From: Paraburkholderia kirstenboschensis
GTDB lineage: Bacteria > Pseudomonadota > Gammaproteobacteria > Burkholderiales > Burkholderiaceae
Length of the DNA stretch: 64,000 nt
Assembly: GCF_904848585.1 (NCBI RefSeq)
Contig: NZ_CAJHCR010000002.1
Span: 1-64,000 of the forward strand
Direction of reading: 5' to 3'
Both the position numbers and the translations under genes were made by a program. This document shows positions 29,732 to 38,374 of the stretch, piece by piece. Under the pieces are notes generated by a model. That model was not told the DNA's origin. It saw only the letters and a program-made list of their open reading frames with translations, and did not search any database. Position 1 is the first letter of the stretch, and each line of letters opens with the position of its first letter.

Positions 29732-30691
29732 TCATGGCGCCAATTCTCGCCCCTCTGGCCCAACGGTGACGCTTTCTTGCAGCCGCCGCCGCACATCGCC
29801 CACATCCACGCCGCCAACCCCCTTGGTATCAACGATCGGCATGTACTCCGCTGGCGTATGCAGCAAATACGCCTGCATCTCATCGATCACCACACGGTCG
29901 CTCGGGTCGTAACCCAGCTTCGCTAGTTGTCGAGTCAGTTCTGCGCGTTCTTCAAAGCTCAGCACTCGCCACCAGAACGCGCGGCACGCTTGCGCATACG
30001 CACTGTTCGAAAAGTACAGCCAATGCCCTAATTCGTGACTGAGTATTGCTGCTCTGACGGCGGTGTCGATCGCCTCTCCACCCGGCCCTGGTCCAAGACC
30101 CGGAATAGTGATCAGAAAATCGTGAACGCTCACCGCTTTCCAGTTCCGTTGCACTTCGCGGATCAGATGCCATCGCACAAGGATCGTCCGCAGCGCGCGC
30201 TCGTCCTGGCTCAGCACCACGCCTTGCTCGTGCGCCACTTCGAAAAAATGCGCCAGCTCGACCGTGCTGAAATCGTTGCCGACGGTCAACCCGGCGGAAT
30301 CAGTGCCGAAGCGCCGCGCATGCGCCGCGATGGCCGCCGCGGGCACTACGCGATTACGCGGCATATCCCGCCTTTCCAGCAACGCAACTATTCGTGCAAA
30401 CATGGCGCCCTGTTGCGCGAGGCTTGCTGCCTGCATCACGTAGAGCCCCGGTTTATCCGTAATGCTGAACAATTGCAGTCTTGCGTCGGATGCAAGGGCA
30501 GCTTGCAGATCAGCAAGCGGCAGACGTCGCGCGCCAGTTTCGCGATCCACTGCGACCGTAAGTGCTTCACTCGCGCCATCGGCCGCGTTCACCGAGGTAT
30601 TCGCCTGCGCAGCGACCGCGACTGGCGTTGCGGAAACAAATAGCAGCGCCGCCATTGCCGCCCGGGCAGAACACGCGCGATAACTTTTCAT
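29732..30691 (-). CDS. exported HExxH zinc metalloprotease-like protein
   Basis: 319 residues. Residues 1-30 are a signal peptide (AAMAALLFVSATPVAVAA then QANTS). A zinc-binding HExxH motif is at His219-Glu220-x-x-His223 (LSHELGHW), followed by IDEMQAYLLHTPAEY near 270, whose glutamate could be the third ligand. The rest is not recognised. It is 21 bases after the OmpA gene and 15 bases before the nuclease-like gene, so it is co-transcribed with the T6SS tail. It may trim envelope proteins, process cargo, or be an unrelated passenger. Confidence 0.7.
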   Translation of the reverse strand: MKSYRACSARAAMAALLFVSATPVAVAAQANTSVNAADGASEALTVAVDRETGARRLPLADLQAALASDARLQLFSITDKPGLYVMQAASLAQQGAMFARIVALLERRDMPRNRVVPAAAIAAHARRFGTDSAGLTVGNDFSTVELAHFFEVAHEQGVVLSQDERALRTILVRWHLIREVQRNWKAVSVHDFLITIPGLGPGPGGEAIDTAVRAAILSHELGHWLYFSNSAYAQACRAFWWRVLSFEERAELTRQLAKLGYDPSDRVVIDEMQAYLLHTPAEYMPIVDTKGVGGVDVGDVRRRLQESVTVGPEGRELAP

Positions 30692-30712
30692 CAGCGTCGG
30701 CCCGAAAAGCAG

Positions 30713-31312
30713 CTACTCGGTGACGGTAATTATCGTCACACGGCGATTTTCCGGCGCCGTCGGATTACGCCTGTTCAACGGTTCGGAAGAACCTTTACCG
30801 AGCGACGACAGCCGCTCCGGAGCGATCCCGTCTTTCTGTGTCAGATACTTGACCACCGCGGCCGCGCGATCCTCGGAGAGTTTCATGTTCGTATCGGGCG
30901 AACCGCGCGGGTCGGCGTGCCCTTCCACACGAAACCGGTACGCGGCGAGCTTTTCGGACTGTAACGCGCTGGCAACCTTGTCGAGCGCCGCTTGAGCGCT
31001 GTCGGTGAGCGTGGCCGAATTGCTGGCGAATGTAATGAGCATTTGGGCGGCCGGCTTTCTCGCGGCTGCCGCGGGTCGCGCCGCGCCAGACGGCTGTTTG
31101 TTCGAGAGCACGAAACCGCGTGTTACGACGTCGTCACTGGGCGCGTCGGGCTCCAGTGCGCGAGTTACCGACTGCTCGTTGATGTCCTGCTCGTTCAGGA
31201 CCGGTTCTGCCGCATGCGTGGGCGTGCAAAACAATGCAACGAGCCATACCGCTACGACAAGTAGAGCGCTTCCCGCGCGTTGCACGGAAGATGAATGTCT
31301 AAGGCGCGACAT
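30713..31312 (-). CDS. OmpA-family peptidoglycan-associated protein
   Basis: 199 residues, ATG at 31312 after GGAGAT. Signal peptide of about 35 residues (VAVWLVALFCTPTHA cut before AEP). The C-terminal OmpA domain, about 90-199, contains FASNSATLTDSAQAALDKVA, VEGHADPRGSP and LSEDRAAAVVKYLTQKDG, with the NRRVTI end, and binds peptidoglycan non-covalently. It follows tagF by 125 bases. With no TssJ in the locus, it may help anchor the T6SS trans-envelope complex; that role is inferred. Confidence 0.85.
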   Translation of the reverse strand: MSRLRHSSSVQRAGSALLVVAVWLVALFCTPTHAAEPVLNEQDINEQSVTRALEPDAPSDDVVTRGFVLSNKQPSGAARPAAAARKPAAQMLITFASNSATLTDSAQAALDKVASALQSEKLAAYRFRVEGHADPRGSPDTNMKLSEDRAAAVVKYLTQKDGIAPERLSSLGKGSSEPLNRRNPTAPENRRVTIITVTE

Positions 31313-31437
31313 ACGGCGATCTCCGCAGAATGCATGACAGCCTCAACTTCAAAGACGAACGATGGGCAGACAATTTGAAACCACTGCCAGCGCACAGCGC
31401 GCTGCGGTGAGTTATGTCTGCGTGCCCGGATTCGATA

Positions 31438-32118
31438 TCACTGCAGCGTCAGTTCGACGATGGAATCCCATTCATTCGTGCCAACGTCGAGAAGGCTCGC
31501 GAACCGCAAGCCGCTCATCGCGCCCGCACAGATTCTCGCCGATGCCGCCAGGTCGGGCGAGCCCTCGCTCCACCAGATACCTTGTCCCGCTATGGCAGCT
31601 TTCACAAGCAACGTTGCGAAGCTGTCATCGGATGCGTCTCTTACCGCGAGCCGCCATGGCGTCGCCTCCTGATTACCACCGGAGAATTTCACCGCGCGCA
31701 ACGCCTCATCGAAACCATCGAGTGAGAACTCTGGGGTCAATGTAGTCAACGCCAATTGCGTCAAGCGGTCATACCATCCTTGTGCGCCGCTCAGCCGGCG
31801 CCCGAGCTCCGCCCCCTCGAATGCCTGAGCAATCGTGAACGGAAAGTAACGCCCGACGCGGTCGACGCCCGGCATCAACACGCCTGCCCACGCGTTCACG
31901 CCATACACATCTGGACCCAGCGCGAAACACCACACCGGCGCATTCAGATACAACGGCAGCCATTGCGCACCGAAGCGCTGCTGCGCAGCCAGCATGTTTT
32001 CCTGTAGGCCCTGGTCCCAAGGCCTCAAGAACTCTGCGGGCAAGCGCCGGGATACGAAGTCGCCATGCGTGCGCACCTTGCCGAAGAAGCCGGGCGCTGG
32101 GAAGATGCTCGCGCTCAT
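31438..32118 (-). CDS. tagF: TagF/ImpM-like T6SS accessory protein
   Basis: 226 residues from the ATG at 32118, which overlaps the tssM stop (ATGA). The TagF pattern is clear: FPAPGFFGKVRTHGDFVSRRLP at the N-terminus, WDQGLQENMLAAQQRFGAQWLP, and RVGRYFPFTIA. In Pseudomonas TagF represses the T6SS post-translationally, upstream of Fha1 and countering the PpkA/PppA pathway. Here no PpkA is encoded, so its mode of action may differ. A longer upstream open frame is a shadow of tssM. Confidence 0.93.
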   Translation of the reverse strand: MSASIFPAPGFFGKVRTHGDFVSRRLPAEFLRPWDQGLQENMLAAQQRFGAQWLPLYLNAPVWCFALGPDVYGVNAWAGVLMPGVDRVGRYFPFTIAQAFEGAELGRRLSGAQGWYDRLTQLALTTLTPEFSLDGFDEALRAVKFSGGNQEATPWRLAVRDASDDSFATLLVKAAIAGQGIWWSEGSPDLAASARICAGAMSGLRFASLLDVGTNEWDSIVELTLQ

Positions 32119-35100
32119 AACCGGTCCGGGCAGCGGAACTGCTCGACGATGCCGCGCCGAAACGGATTCACGATACTGCTGGCCGCCAGTTCGAATTCCG
32201 CGCGACGGCCATCCGAGTCGAAGCTCAGACGGAACCGGTCCGGCTGCGAGGTAGGCTGCAAGTGCGCGCCATCCAGCAGGTGCAGCAGCGCCCACGGACC
32301 ACCGGCGCGTGCCGCAGGTGCGCCACCAGGCGGCGTAAACTCGACGTGCGCGTCGCCCGTCCCTTTGCCGCTCGGCCACTGAAATACCATTGATTGTTGC
32401 GCGCCCGGTTTCACAACCAGTTGCTGTCCGTCGATGTCAAGCGTGAACTGCACGATTGCTGGATCGATCGTCAGAGGTTTCACTTCGAAGCGCACCGATA
32501 CATCGCGCCCGCCCGCGCGAAAGAACGCATCGCGGATCTGCGCCGCACGCTGGAACTGGACGAGTACATCCGCAGGTATGCCGAGCGTCTCGGTGCCGCT
32601 GCGCCAGCGCCATTGCGGCCCTGACATGTCGACGAGCGTCGCCAGGTTCTTCTGGAAGAAATCGTCGATTAGCCCGCCAGGCCCGAGCAGCCTGCCGAAG
32701 TCGTCGGGCGCGGCATCGCGCGTGGACCCGCGCACAAGCGGATAACGGCCGTCGAGCGCCCGCCGGCACAACTGCGCGACATTCGCCTGCCACAACGCAT
32801 TGAGCCGTGCGCGCTCGCCCCCGACCATCAGCAATCCCGCGCCGGCCGCGACGTCGGTGGCTACCGCAGCCAACGGCGGCGGCGAGCCTTGCGCGACCAG
32901 CTTGAGCTTGTTCAACGCATCGCCCGCAGGGGCCGCGAGACCCTGGCGGCGCGCGGCGTCCGCTGCCTCCAGATAGGCCGCCGCATCCTTCAACGCGGCG
33001 AGTTGCACGTCCAGCGGAACTGGGCCTGCCGCGCCGGGTTTGCCGGCAAGATCGTGCAGTGCCTGGAAATGTACATCGACAGGATTGAGTTCCGCCGGTG
33101 GTGGCGCTGCCACGTCTTCCGGCTGGTTTCCCAAGGCGCTTTCCAGGCGCTTCCTGGCCGCATCGAGCTTGCCGCCCAGCGCGGCGACGCCCTGCTGGGC
33201 CAGCGATCCGCCGGTCTTCGCGTCACCCAGCGTGGTCTCCTGCGCCGCCGCCAGCATCAACGATCGCAACGGAGAATCCGGCGCGGACAACAGGTTCGCC
33301 ACGCGCGCGCCTTTTTCCAGACCGTCGAACGGCACCACGTCGATGTCGTTCAGCAGCCCGTCCCACTGCCGGATGTACTCGTCGAAGTACAGGCGCGTGA
33401 TGCCCGTCCTCAAATCTTCTATGCCGGTTGGTGTCAATACGGATTCCTCACGGCCGAGAACCCAGTCGTCCTTCGCGATATCGAGCACCGCCTCGTTGCG
33501 CAGCTGGATGAACTTGCGATAGCCAGCCCGCGTGTAAGCTCCGGAAACGCCGCGCGTCAATGGTGCGCCGCTCTTGCGCACGAGCACCAGCGCCGCGTTG
33601 CGGCCTGCCGCGTTGGCGACGCTGAACTCCGGGAGGCCGGCCTGTTCGAGATTGCGCTTGACGCGGTTGAAGAGCCGTTGCGTCAGCGGCATTCTCGCGA
33701 TGACCGTACGTGCCTGCGCGATCAGATCCTTGTCGAGCGGTAGCGACGCATCGAAGCGCGCCGGCTGGAATAGCGCTGCAAGATGGCCGTCGATATCGTT
33801 GCGCTGTTCGTCGCTCGCAGCACGCAACGGACCGCGTCGCCAATCGACATCGGCCCACAAACGCACGGAGTCGGCGTCATAGTGCAGCGGGTCGCCGAGC
33901 ATCAGATAGGCGCGCAGGACTTCATACTGAAAGTCCGGATTGTTCGCGTCGCCACGCCGCAGTTCCTGTTCCATTGTGCCGACCACGAGCGGCAGCAAGG
34001 TCTGCCGCAGCAAGCGCCGATAGCTCGCCTGCGCTTCGAGACCCAGCTTGTCGCCCTGATAGAGGCCGAGGCGGGACAACCACGGCACGCTTTTGTCGCG
34101 GTCCGCGTAACCGCCGGGAATATCGCGCGCGGCGTTGAGCAACGGCAGCAGCGCAAGCGGGTTGTCACTTTGCGCAGTAGTCTGCGCGAGTTTCTGCAAC
34201 TGGCCGACATGCTGTTCGACATCGGCAATATAGGCGCGATTGCGCTGATAGCTGACAAAGAACAGCAGCAGCGCGACGACCGTGAAGATACCAATCGCTG
34301 CCAGCGCCGCGCGCTGGAACCACACGCGGCGCCGTTCCAGTTTCCGGTTCGCGCCCGCCAGCCCGGCTTCTTCGAAGATTACGTCCCGCAGCAGGCGCGT
34401 GATGAAGTAGGCGCGTCCGCTCGAAGCGTCCGGCACTACGACCTGTCGTTGCAAGCCGAGCGCCGCGGCCACGGCGCTCATCACGCGGTCGATCGGCCGC
34501 CCCTCCTGAGTGCCGCTCGTGAAATAGACGCCACGCAACAGCGCGGACTGCTCGAAACGCGAGGTGCTGAAGGTCTCGTCGAGAAACCCTTTCAGCACCG
34601 ACTCGAGACCGGCGAACTGCTGTGGGAAACCATAGACCAGCGCGCGCCTGCGCGTGTCGGTCTCGCGCTGCATGCGGTTCAGCACGCGGGCTTGCAACTG
34701 CTTCTCCAGCGCGTCGAATTCGGCGGGGAATGCGGCGAGCGCCTCGTCGGGCAAGCCTTGCTCGTTGAATGGAAAAGTCATGCCCCATACCTGCTCGCGC
34801 TCGTCGCGGCCGAGGTCGTCGAAAAACTCTGCGAAGCCTGCGAGAAGATCGCATTTGGTCACGACCACATAGACGGGAAAGCGCATGCCGAGCTGGCCGT
34901 ACAGTTCCTTGAGCCGTTCGCGCACGGCGTTCGCCTGCTGTGCACGTTGCGTTTCCGACAGTTGCAGCAGGTCGCCTGCCGACAGCGCCACGATCACGCC
35001 GTTCAGCGGCCGGCGCGGACGATACTTGCGCAACAGTTGCAGGAAGCCGGCCCAGGCGGCCTGATCGGCTTCGGCGAAACTGTCCTGTGTGGTGAAGCGG

Positions 35101-35660
35101 CCAGCGGTATCCAGCAGCACGGCGTCGTCGGTGAACCACCAGTCGCAGTTGCGCGTGCCGCCGACGCCGCCGATCGATTGTTTGCCGAGCCGGTCGGCCA
35201 GCGGAAACTTGAGGCCGGAATTCAGAAGCGCAGTGGTCTTGCCGGTGCCGGGCGCGCCGACGAACATGTACCACGGCAACTGATATACGTACTGGCTTCC
35301 AAAGCGGCCCTTCACACGAGCCTTTCGCAATGTCGCCATGGCGGCTTCGAAACGCTGCTTCAAGGCCGCGACGTCGGCCTCGGATTCCTGCTTGCCGGTC
35401 GCAGGCGCGGCTGGCTCCTGTGCCACGACGCGTGTGAACCTGACGTTGACGAAGCGCATTGCGATCCAGCGCACGATCCAATACAGCGCCCATAGCAGCA
35501 ACAGCACGACAATGACCGTCAAGCGGCTGCCGGGCGTGTCGAGCGGCTCGTGACCCGCGTATCCGAGCAGCGGCCCTTCGACCCAGACGATCAGCGCAAG
35601 CGCCAGCACGCCGAGCAACGACAGCACGATGGGCCGTCTCAGCCAGTTGAAGATTTTCAT
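32115..35660 (-). CDS. tssM: TssM/IcmF-type T6SS inner-membrane protein
   Basis: 1181 residues with AAGGGAG before the ATG. Two membrane segments (about 10-30 and 46-66), a cytoplasmic GTPase-like domain with an intact Walker A GAPGTGKTT (135-143), a third membrane segment around 450-470 (ALAAIGIFTVVALLLFFVSY), and a long periplasmic IcmF/DUF1215-like part ending near 1160. It forms the ring that links the baseplate to the outer membrane. The Walker motif is complete, as in ATP-hydrolysing TssM forms. Immediately upstream is the OmpA-fused tssL. Confidence 0.95.
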   Translation of the reverse strand: MKIFNWLRRPIVLSLLGVLALALIVWVEGPLLGYAGHEPLDTPGSRLTVIVVLLLLWALYWIVRWIAMRFVNVRFTRVVAQEPAAPATGKQESEADVAALKQRFEAAMATLRKARVKGRFGSQYVYQLPWYMFVGAPGTGKTTALLNSGLKFPLADRLGKQSIGGVGGTRNCDWWFTDDAVLLDTAGRFTTQDSFAEADQAAWAGFLQLLRKYRPRRPLNGVIVALSAGDLLQLSETQRAQQANAVRERLKELYGQLGMRFPVYVVVTKCDLLAGFAEFFDDLGRDEREQVWGMTFPFNEQGLPDEALAAFPAEFDALEKQLQARVLNRMQRETDTRRRALVYGFPQQFAGLESVLKGFLDETFSTSRFEQSALLRGVYFTSGTQEGRPIDRVMSAVAAALGLQRQVVVPDASSGRAYFITRLLRDVIFEEAGLAGANRKLERRRVWFQRAALAAIGIFTVVALLLFFVSYQRNRAYIADVEQHVGQLQKLAQTTAQSDNPLALLPLLNAARDIPGGYADRDKSVPWLSRLGLYQGDKLGLEAQASYRRLLRQTLLPLVVGTMEQELRRGDANNPDFQYEVLRAYLMLGDPLHYDADSVRLWADVDWRRGPLRAASDEQRNDIDGHLAALFQPARFDASLPLDKDLIAQARTVIARMPLTQRLFNRVKRNLEQAGLPEFSVANAAGRNAALVLVRKSGAPLTRGVSGAYTRAGYRKFIQLRNEAVLDIAKDDWVLGREESVLTPTGIEDLRTGITRLYFDEYIRQWDGLLNDIDVVPFDGLEKGARVANLLSAPDSPLRSLMLAAAQETTLGDAKTGGSLAQQGVAALGGKLDAARKRLESALGNQPEDVAAPPPAELNPVDVHFQALHDLAGKPGAAGPVPLDVQLAALKDAAAYLEAADAARRQGLAAPAGDALNKLKLVAQGSPPPLAAVATDVAAGAGLLMVGGERARLNALWQANVAQLCRRALDGRYPLVRGSTRDAAPDDFGRLLGPGGLIDDFFQKNLATLVDMSGPQWRWRSGTETLGIPADVLVQFQRAAQIRDAFFRAGGRDVSVRFEVKPLTIDPAIVQFTLDIDGQQLVVKPGAQQSMVFQWPSGKGTGDAHVEFTPPGGAPAARAGGPWALLHLLDGAHLQPTSQPDRFRLSFDSDGRRAEFELAASSIVNPFRRGIVEQFRCPDRL

Positions 35661-35703
35661 AGCTGGCTCCCTTGCACGCGCGGCGCGCTAGTCACCATGG
35701 CGC

Positions 35704-37008
35704 TCACGATGCCGCCCCCGGCGCAAGAACCGTGATATCGACCCGGCGATTCTTCGCGCGATTCACACTGGTGTCATTGGGCACGATGGGCTCGGCGTCA
35801 CCGCGCCCTTCGGCGCTGAAGCGGCCTGGCGTGCCAGCGCGGGCCGCGAGCATGTCGCGCACGGCTTCCGCGCGTGCCTGCGACAAATGCCAGTTTGACG
35901 GGAAGCGCGCCGAGAGGACCCGCTGATTGTCCGTGTGGCCCGCGACCACGACATTGCCCTGCACTTCCTTCAACGCGTCGCCGATGCGTTGTATGAGCGG
36001 CACGAAGCCCGGCGCGACATCGGCGCTGCCCGAGGCGAACAGGCCGTCGCCATTGATGGTGACGACCGTGCGATCCGGCAACTCCGTGACCCGCACGAGG
36101 CCGCGCGCAATTTCAGGCGAGAGGAACTGCGAGAGCCTGGGCGCGAGCTTGGGCGCTGCCGCCAGTTTCGAGGCGAGCGCGGGAGCCGGCGCGACACGAA
36201 TACCGTGAAGCGCTTCGAAAACGCGATCGGACCTGTCGTTCAGACTGAAGCTCAACAGCAGATGAACGACCACCAGCACCACGCACGCAACCGCCGCTGT
36301 CACCCACACCGGCACGAGGTGCAACAACGGCTTGCGCTCCGCCTTCACGGGGAGCCAGTGCGGCGACAGATCGCGCTCGGCGGCGCCGCGCTGTCCGCGA
36401 ATCATCTGTTCGAGGCGCTCGCGGATCGTGTCGAGTTGCGTCCGGCCCCCGTCGATCAGCCGGTAGCGGCCTTCGAAACCGAGGCCGAGAATGACATACA
36501 TCAATTCGAGTACATCGACGTTGGCCGCCGGATTTTGCGCGAGGCGCTGAAGAATCATGTAGAAACGCTCGCCGCCCGACGCCTCGTTATGAAATATGAC
36601 GAGCAGGCTGCGGCTGCCCCATAGGCCCGCGCCCCACGGCGTGCTCGCGATCGCCTCATCGAGAAAGGTGCACAAGCAGTAGCGCGACGCACCGAGCTTT
36701 TCGTCGTCGATGCCGTTGGCGCGGCCTTGCGCTTCGAAGTTGCGCACCATCTGCACCAACTGATTGCGCAACTCCTCGACATTCGGATGAGTCGGCAACA
36801 GACGCAGCGGCAAGGCAAGTTCGATCAGCGGATTCGCCGCTCGCAACAGCGGATTGAGACCCCCGCCTGCCGCCAGCATCGGCCCGGGTGTTGTCGCGGC
36901 CGCCATCAACGCCGCGCGCGCGCCGCCGGGCGTCGGGATCAGGATCGTCGCGCCGGGATCGTCGGAGCGGCCGCGCAGTTCGTCAGGACTCACGATGAAC
37001 TTCCTCAA
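35704..37008 (-). CDS. tssL: TssL (DotU-type) with C-terminal OmpA domain
   Basis: 434 residues. Residues 50-215 are the cytoplasmic DotU/IcmH hook (NPLIELALPLRLLP, GASRYCLCTFLDEAIASTPWG, GFEGRYRL). One membrane segment sits near 229-255. The periplasmic tail, about 300-430, is an OmpA/MotB domain (VVVAGHTDNQRVLS, NWHLSQARAEAVRDML, NRRVDITVL), making it an 'evolved' TssL that binds peptidoglycan itself. It lies ten bases after tssK and is inserted in the inner membrane with TssM. Confidence 0.95.
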   Translation of the reverse strand: MRKFIVSPDELRGRSDDPGATILIPTPGGARAALMAAATTPGPMLAAGGGLNPLLRAANPLIELALPLRLLPTHPNVEELRNQLVQMVRNFEAQGRANGIDDEKLGASRYCLCTFLDEAIASTPWGAGLWGSRSLLVIFHNEASGGERFYMILQRLAQNPAANVDVLELMYVILGLGFEGRYRLIDGGRTQLDTIRERLEQMIRGQRGAAERDLSPHWLPVKAERKPLLHLVPVWVTAAVACVVLVVVHLLLSFSLNDRSDRVFEALHGIRVAPAPALASKLAAAPKLAPRLSQFLSPEIARGLVRVTELPDRTVVTINGDGLFASGSADVAPGFVPLIQRIGDALKEVQGNVVVAGHTDNQRVLSARFPSNWHLSQARAEAVRDMLAARAGTPGRFSAEGRGDAEPIVPNDTSVNRAKNRRVDITVLAPGAAS

Positions 37009-37018
37009 ATCGATTGCA

Positions 37019-38353
37019 TCAGCGGCGAATTGCCCAGAACTCCATCGTCAGCCCAGGGAAGTCGCCGGCGACATGCAGCGCCATACCGGCGGAACTGGAG
37101 AACTGCTTCCACAAGTCGTTGCCGCGGTCGAGTTCGAAGTAGGTAAAGCCCGCATGAAACGGCAACTGCCGGGGCGCCACGGGCAACGCACGCAAGCCGA
37201 CGCCAGGCAATTGCAGGTTGACCAGATCGCGAATGCGCTCGATCGGCCCGATCTTCACCTGCGGCGGGAAGCCGGTCAGAATCTGCTCGGCCGGCATGTG
37301 CGCGCGCACCGCAAGGACGAAGGCGGCCCCGGTGAACAGCGTCTTGTCCGGCACGAGCGCCACGCGCAAGCCGAACTTGCGTTCCTCGAGCGGAATCGGC
37401 ACCGCGTGCGGATCCATCACCATGCCTAGAGAGGCGCGTATATCGTCGATCACCGGCGCAAACGTCTCTCTCAGCCATTCATGGCGATAGACCGGATACG
37501 CTTGCGGCCGCTTCGACGGCTGGCTGAAGGTCGCCAGTTCGCCGGCGAGCTGCACCGCCACCCGGTACAGCTCTTCGGGGTGCAGGCCGGTCATCGTCGA
37601 GAGATGGGAGGCGAGCGGCTCGTGGCGGTTGACCAGTTGCAGCAACAGAAAGTCCGCCACTTCCGCGACACCGGTCACACCCGGCTGGGCAAGGCGCGCG
37701 GCCAGCGCTTCGCCGCGCTGATGCAGAAGCCCCACCAGATCGTCGACGAAAGCGCCAAGGCGGCGCGCCACCCGGTAGTCGAGACACGGCGGGCTGTAGT
37801 CGTTTTCCAGTACGACCCGGTTGTCTGGCAGGCGTTCGAGCACGCGGGCAACTCCGAGCGCCGTGTAGCCGTTCGCCACTTCGGGTGCCAGCGCGAGGCG
37901 CACTCGCAATTTGCCGATCTGCATCAACGCGGCTCCCGCATTCGGATCGTTGCTGTCGCTCACGTCGAGTTCGGCGATGCGGTGCCGCGCGAAGTTTTCC
38001 TCGCTCGCTTCGTTGCCAGTTTCGGCGACACCGGGTCTGCGCACCGGCAGCGCCAGTTGGACGAGCATGTTGCGCGTGCCTTCGGGAATGTCGAGCGGCT
38101 CCGGCAAGTCGTCGTCGGCAGGAAGATCGAATGGCGTGCCGTCAGGCAGCACGCCCGAGCACGACAACAGCGCGAGCTTGCCGAGCTTGAGCAAGGGCTC
38201 GTCGATGCACAGCGCCGTAAAGCCCCAGCTATACGAATGCAGGCCGCTCGCGCGCGCCTCCAGTTGCCTCTGCAGATAGCGGTCGTGCTGCTGCAGATGC
38301 TGGGGCTGAAGAAACATCCCCTCCGACCAGATGACTTTGCTGTTCCAGGACAT
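37019..38353 (-). CDS. tssK: TssK baseplate protein
   Basis: 444 residues, the usual TssK length. The N-terminus VIWSEGMFLQPQHLQQHDRYL and the GFTALCIDEPLLKLGK segment are diagnostic, as are ETFAPVIDDIRASLG and ERKFGLRVALVPD in the C-terminal half. TssK trimers connect the baseplate (TssE, F, G, VgrG) to the TssL/TssM membrane complex. It starts 21 bases after the FHA gene. In many loci a tssJ lipoprotein gene lies just before tssK; here it does not. Confidence 0.95.
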   Translation of the reverse strand: MSWNSKVIWSEGMFLQPQHLQQHDRYLQRQLEARASGLHSYSWGFTALCIDEPLLKLGKLALLSCSGVLPDGTPFDLPADDDLPEPLDIPEGTRNMLVQLALPVRRPGVAETGNEASEENFARHRIAELDVSDSNDPNAGAALMQIGKLRVRLALAPEVANGYTALGVARVLERLPDNRVVLENDYSPPCLDYRVARRLGAFVDDLVGLLHQRGEALAARLAQPGVTGVAEVADFLLLQLVNRHEPLASHLSTMTGLHPEELYRVAVQLAGELATFSQPSKRPQAYPVYRHEWLRETFAPVIDDIRASLGMVMDPHAVPIPLEERKFGLRVALVPDKTLFTGAAFVLAVRAHMPAEQILTGFPPQVKIGPIERIRDLVNLQLPGVGLRALPVAPRQLPFHAGFTYFELDRGNDLWKQFSSSAGMALHVAGDFPGLTMEFWAIRR

Positions 38354-38374
38354 ATCGTCTCGTTCAAAAGTAAG

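Noticed and set aside
33783..35495. 570-codon plus-strand open frame
   Set aside because: It is antisense to tssM, whose full-length, domain-complete frame explains the sequence; high GC keeps the opposite strand open. No domain in the translation.
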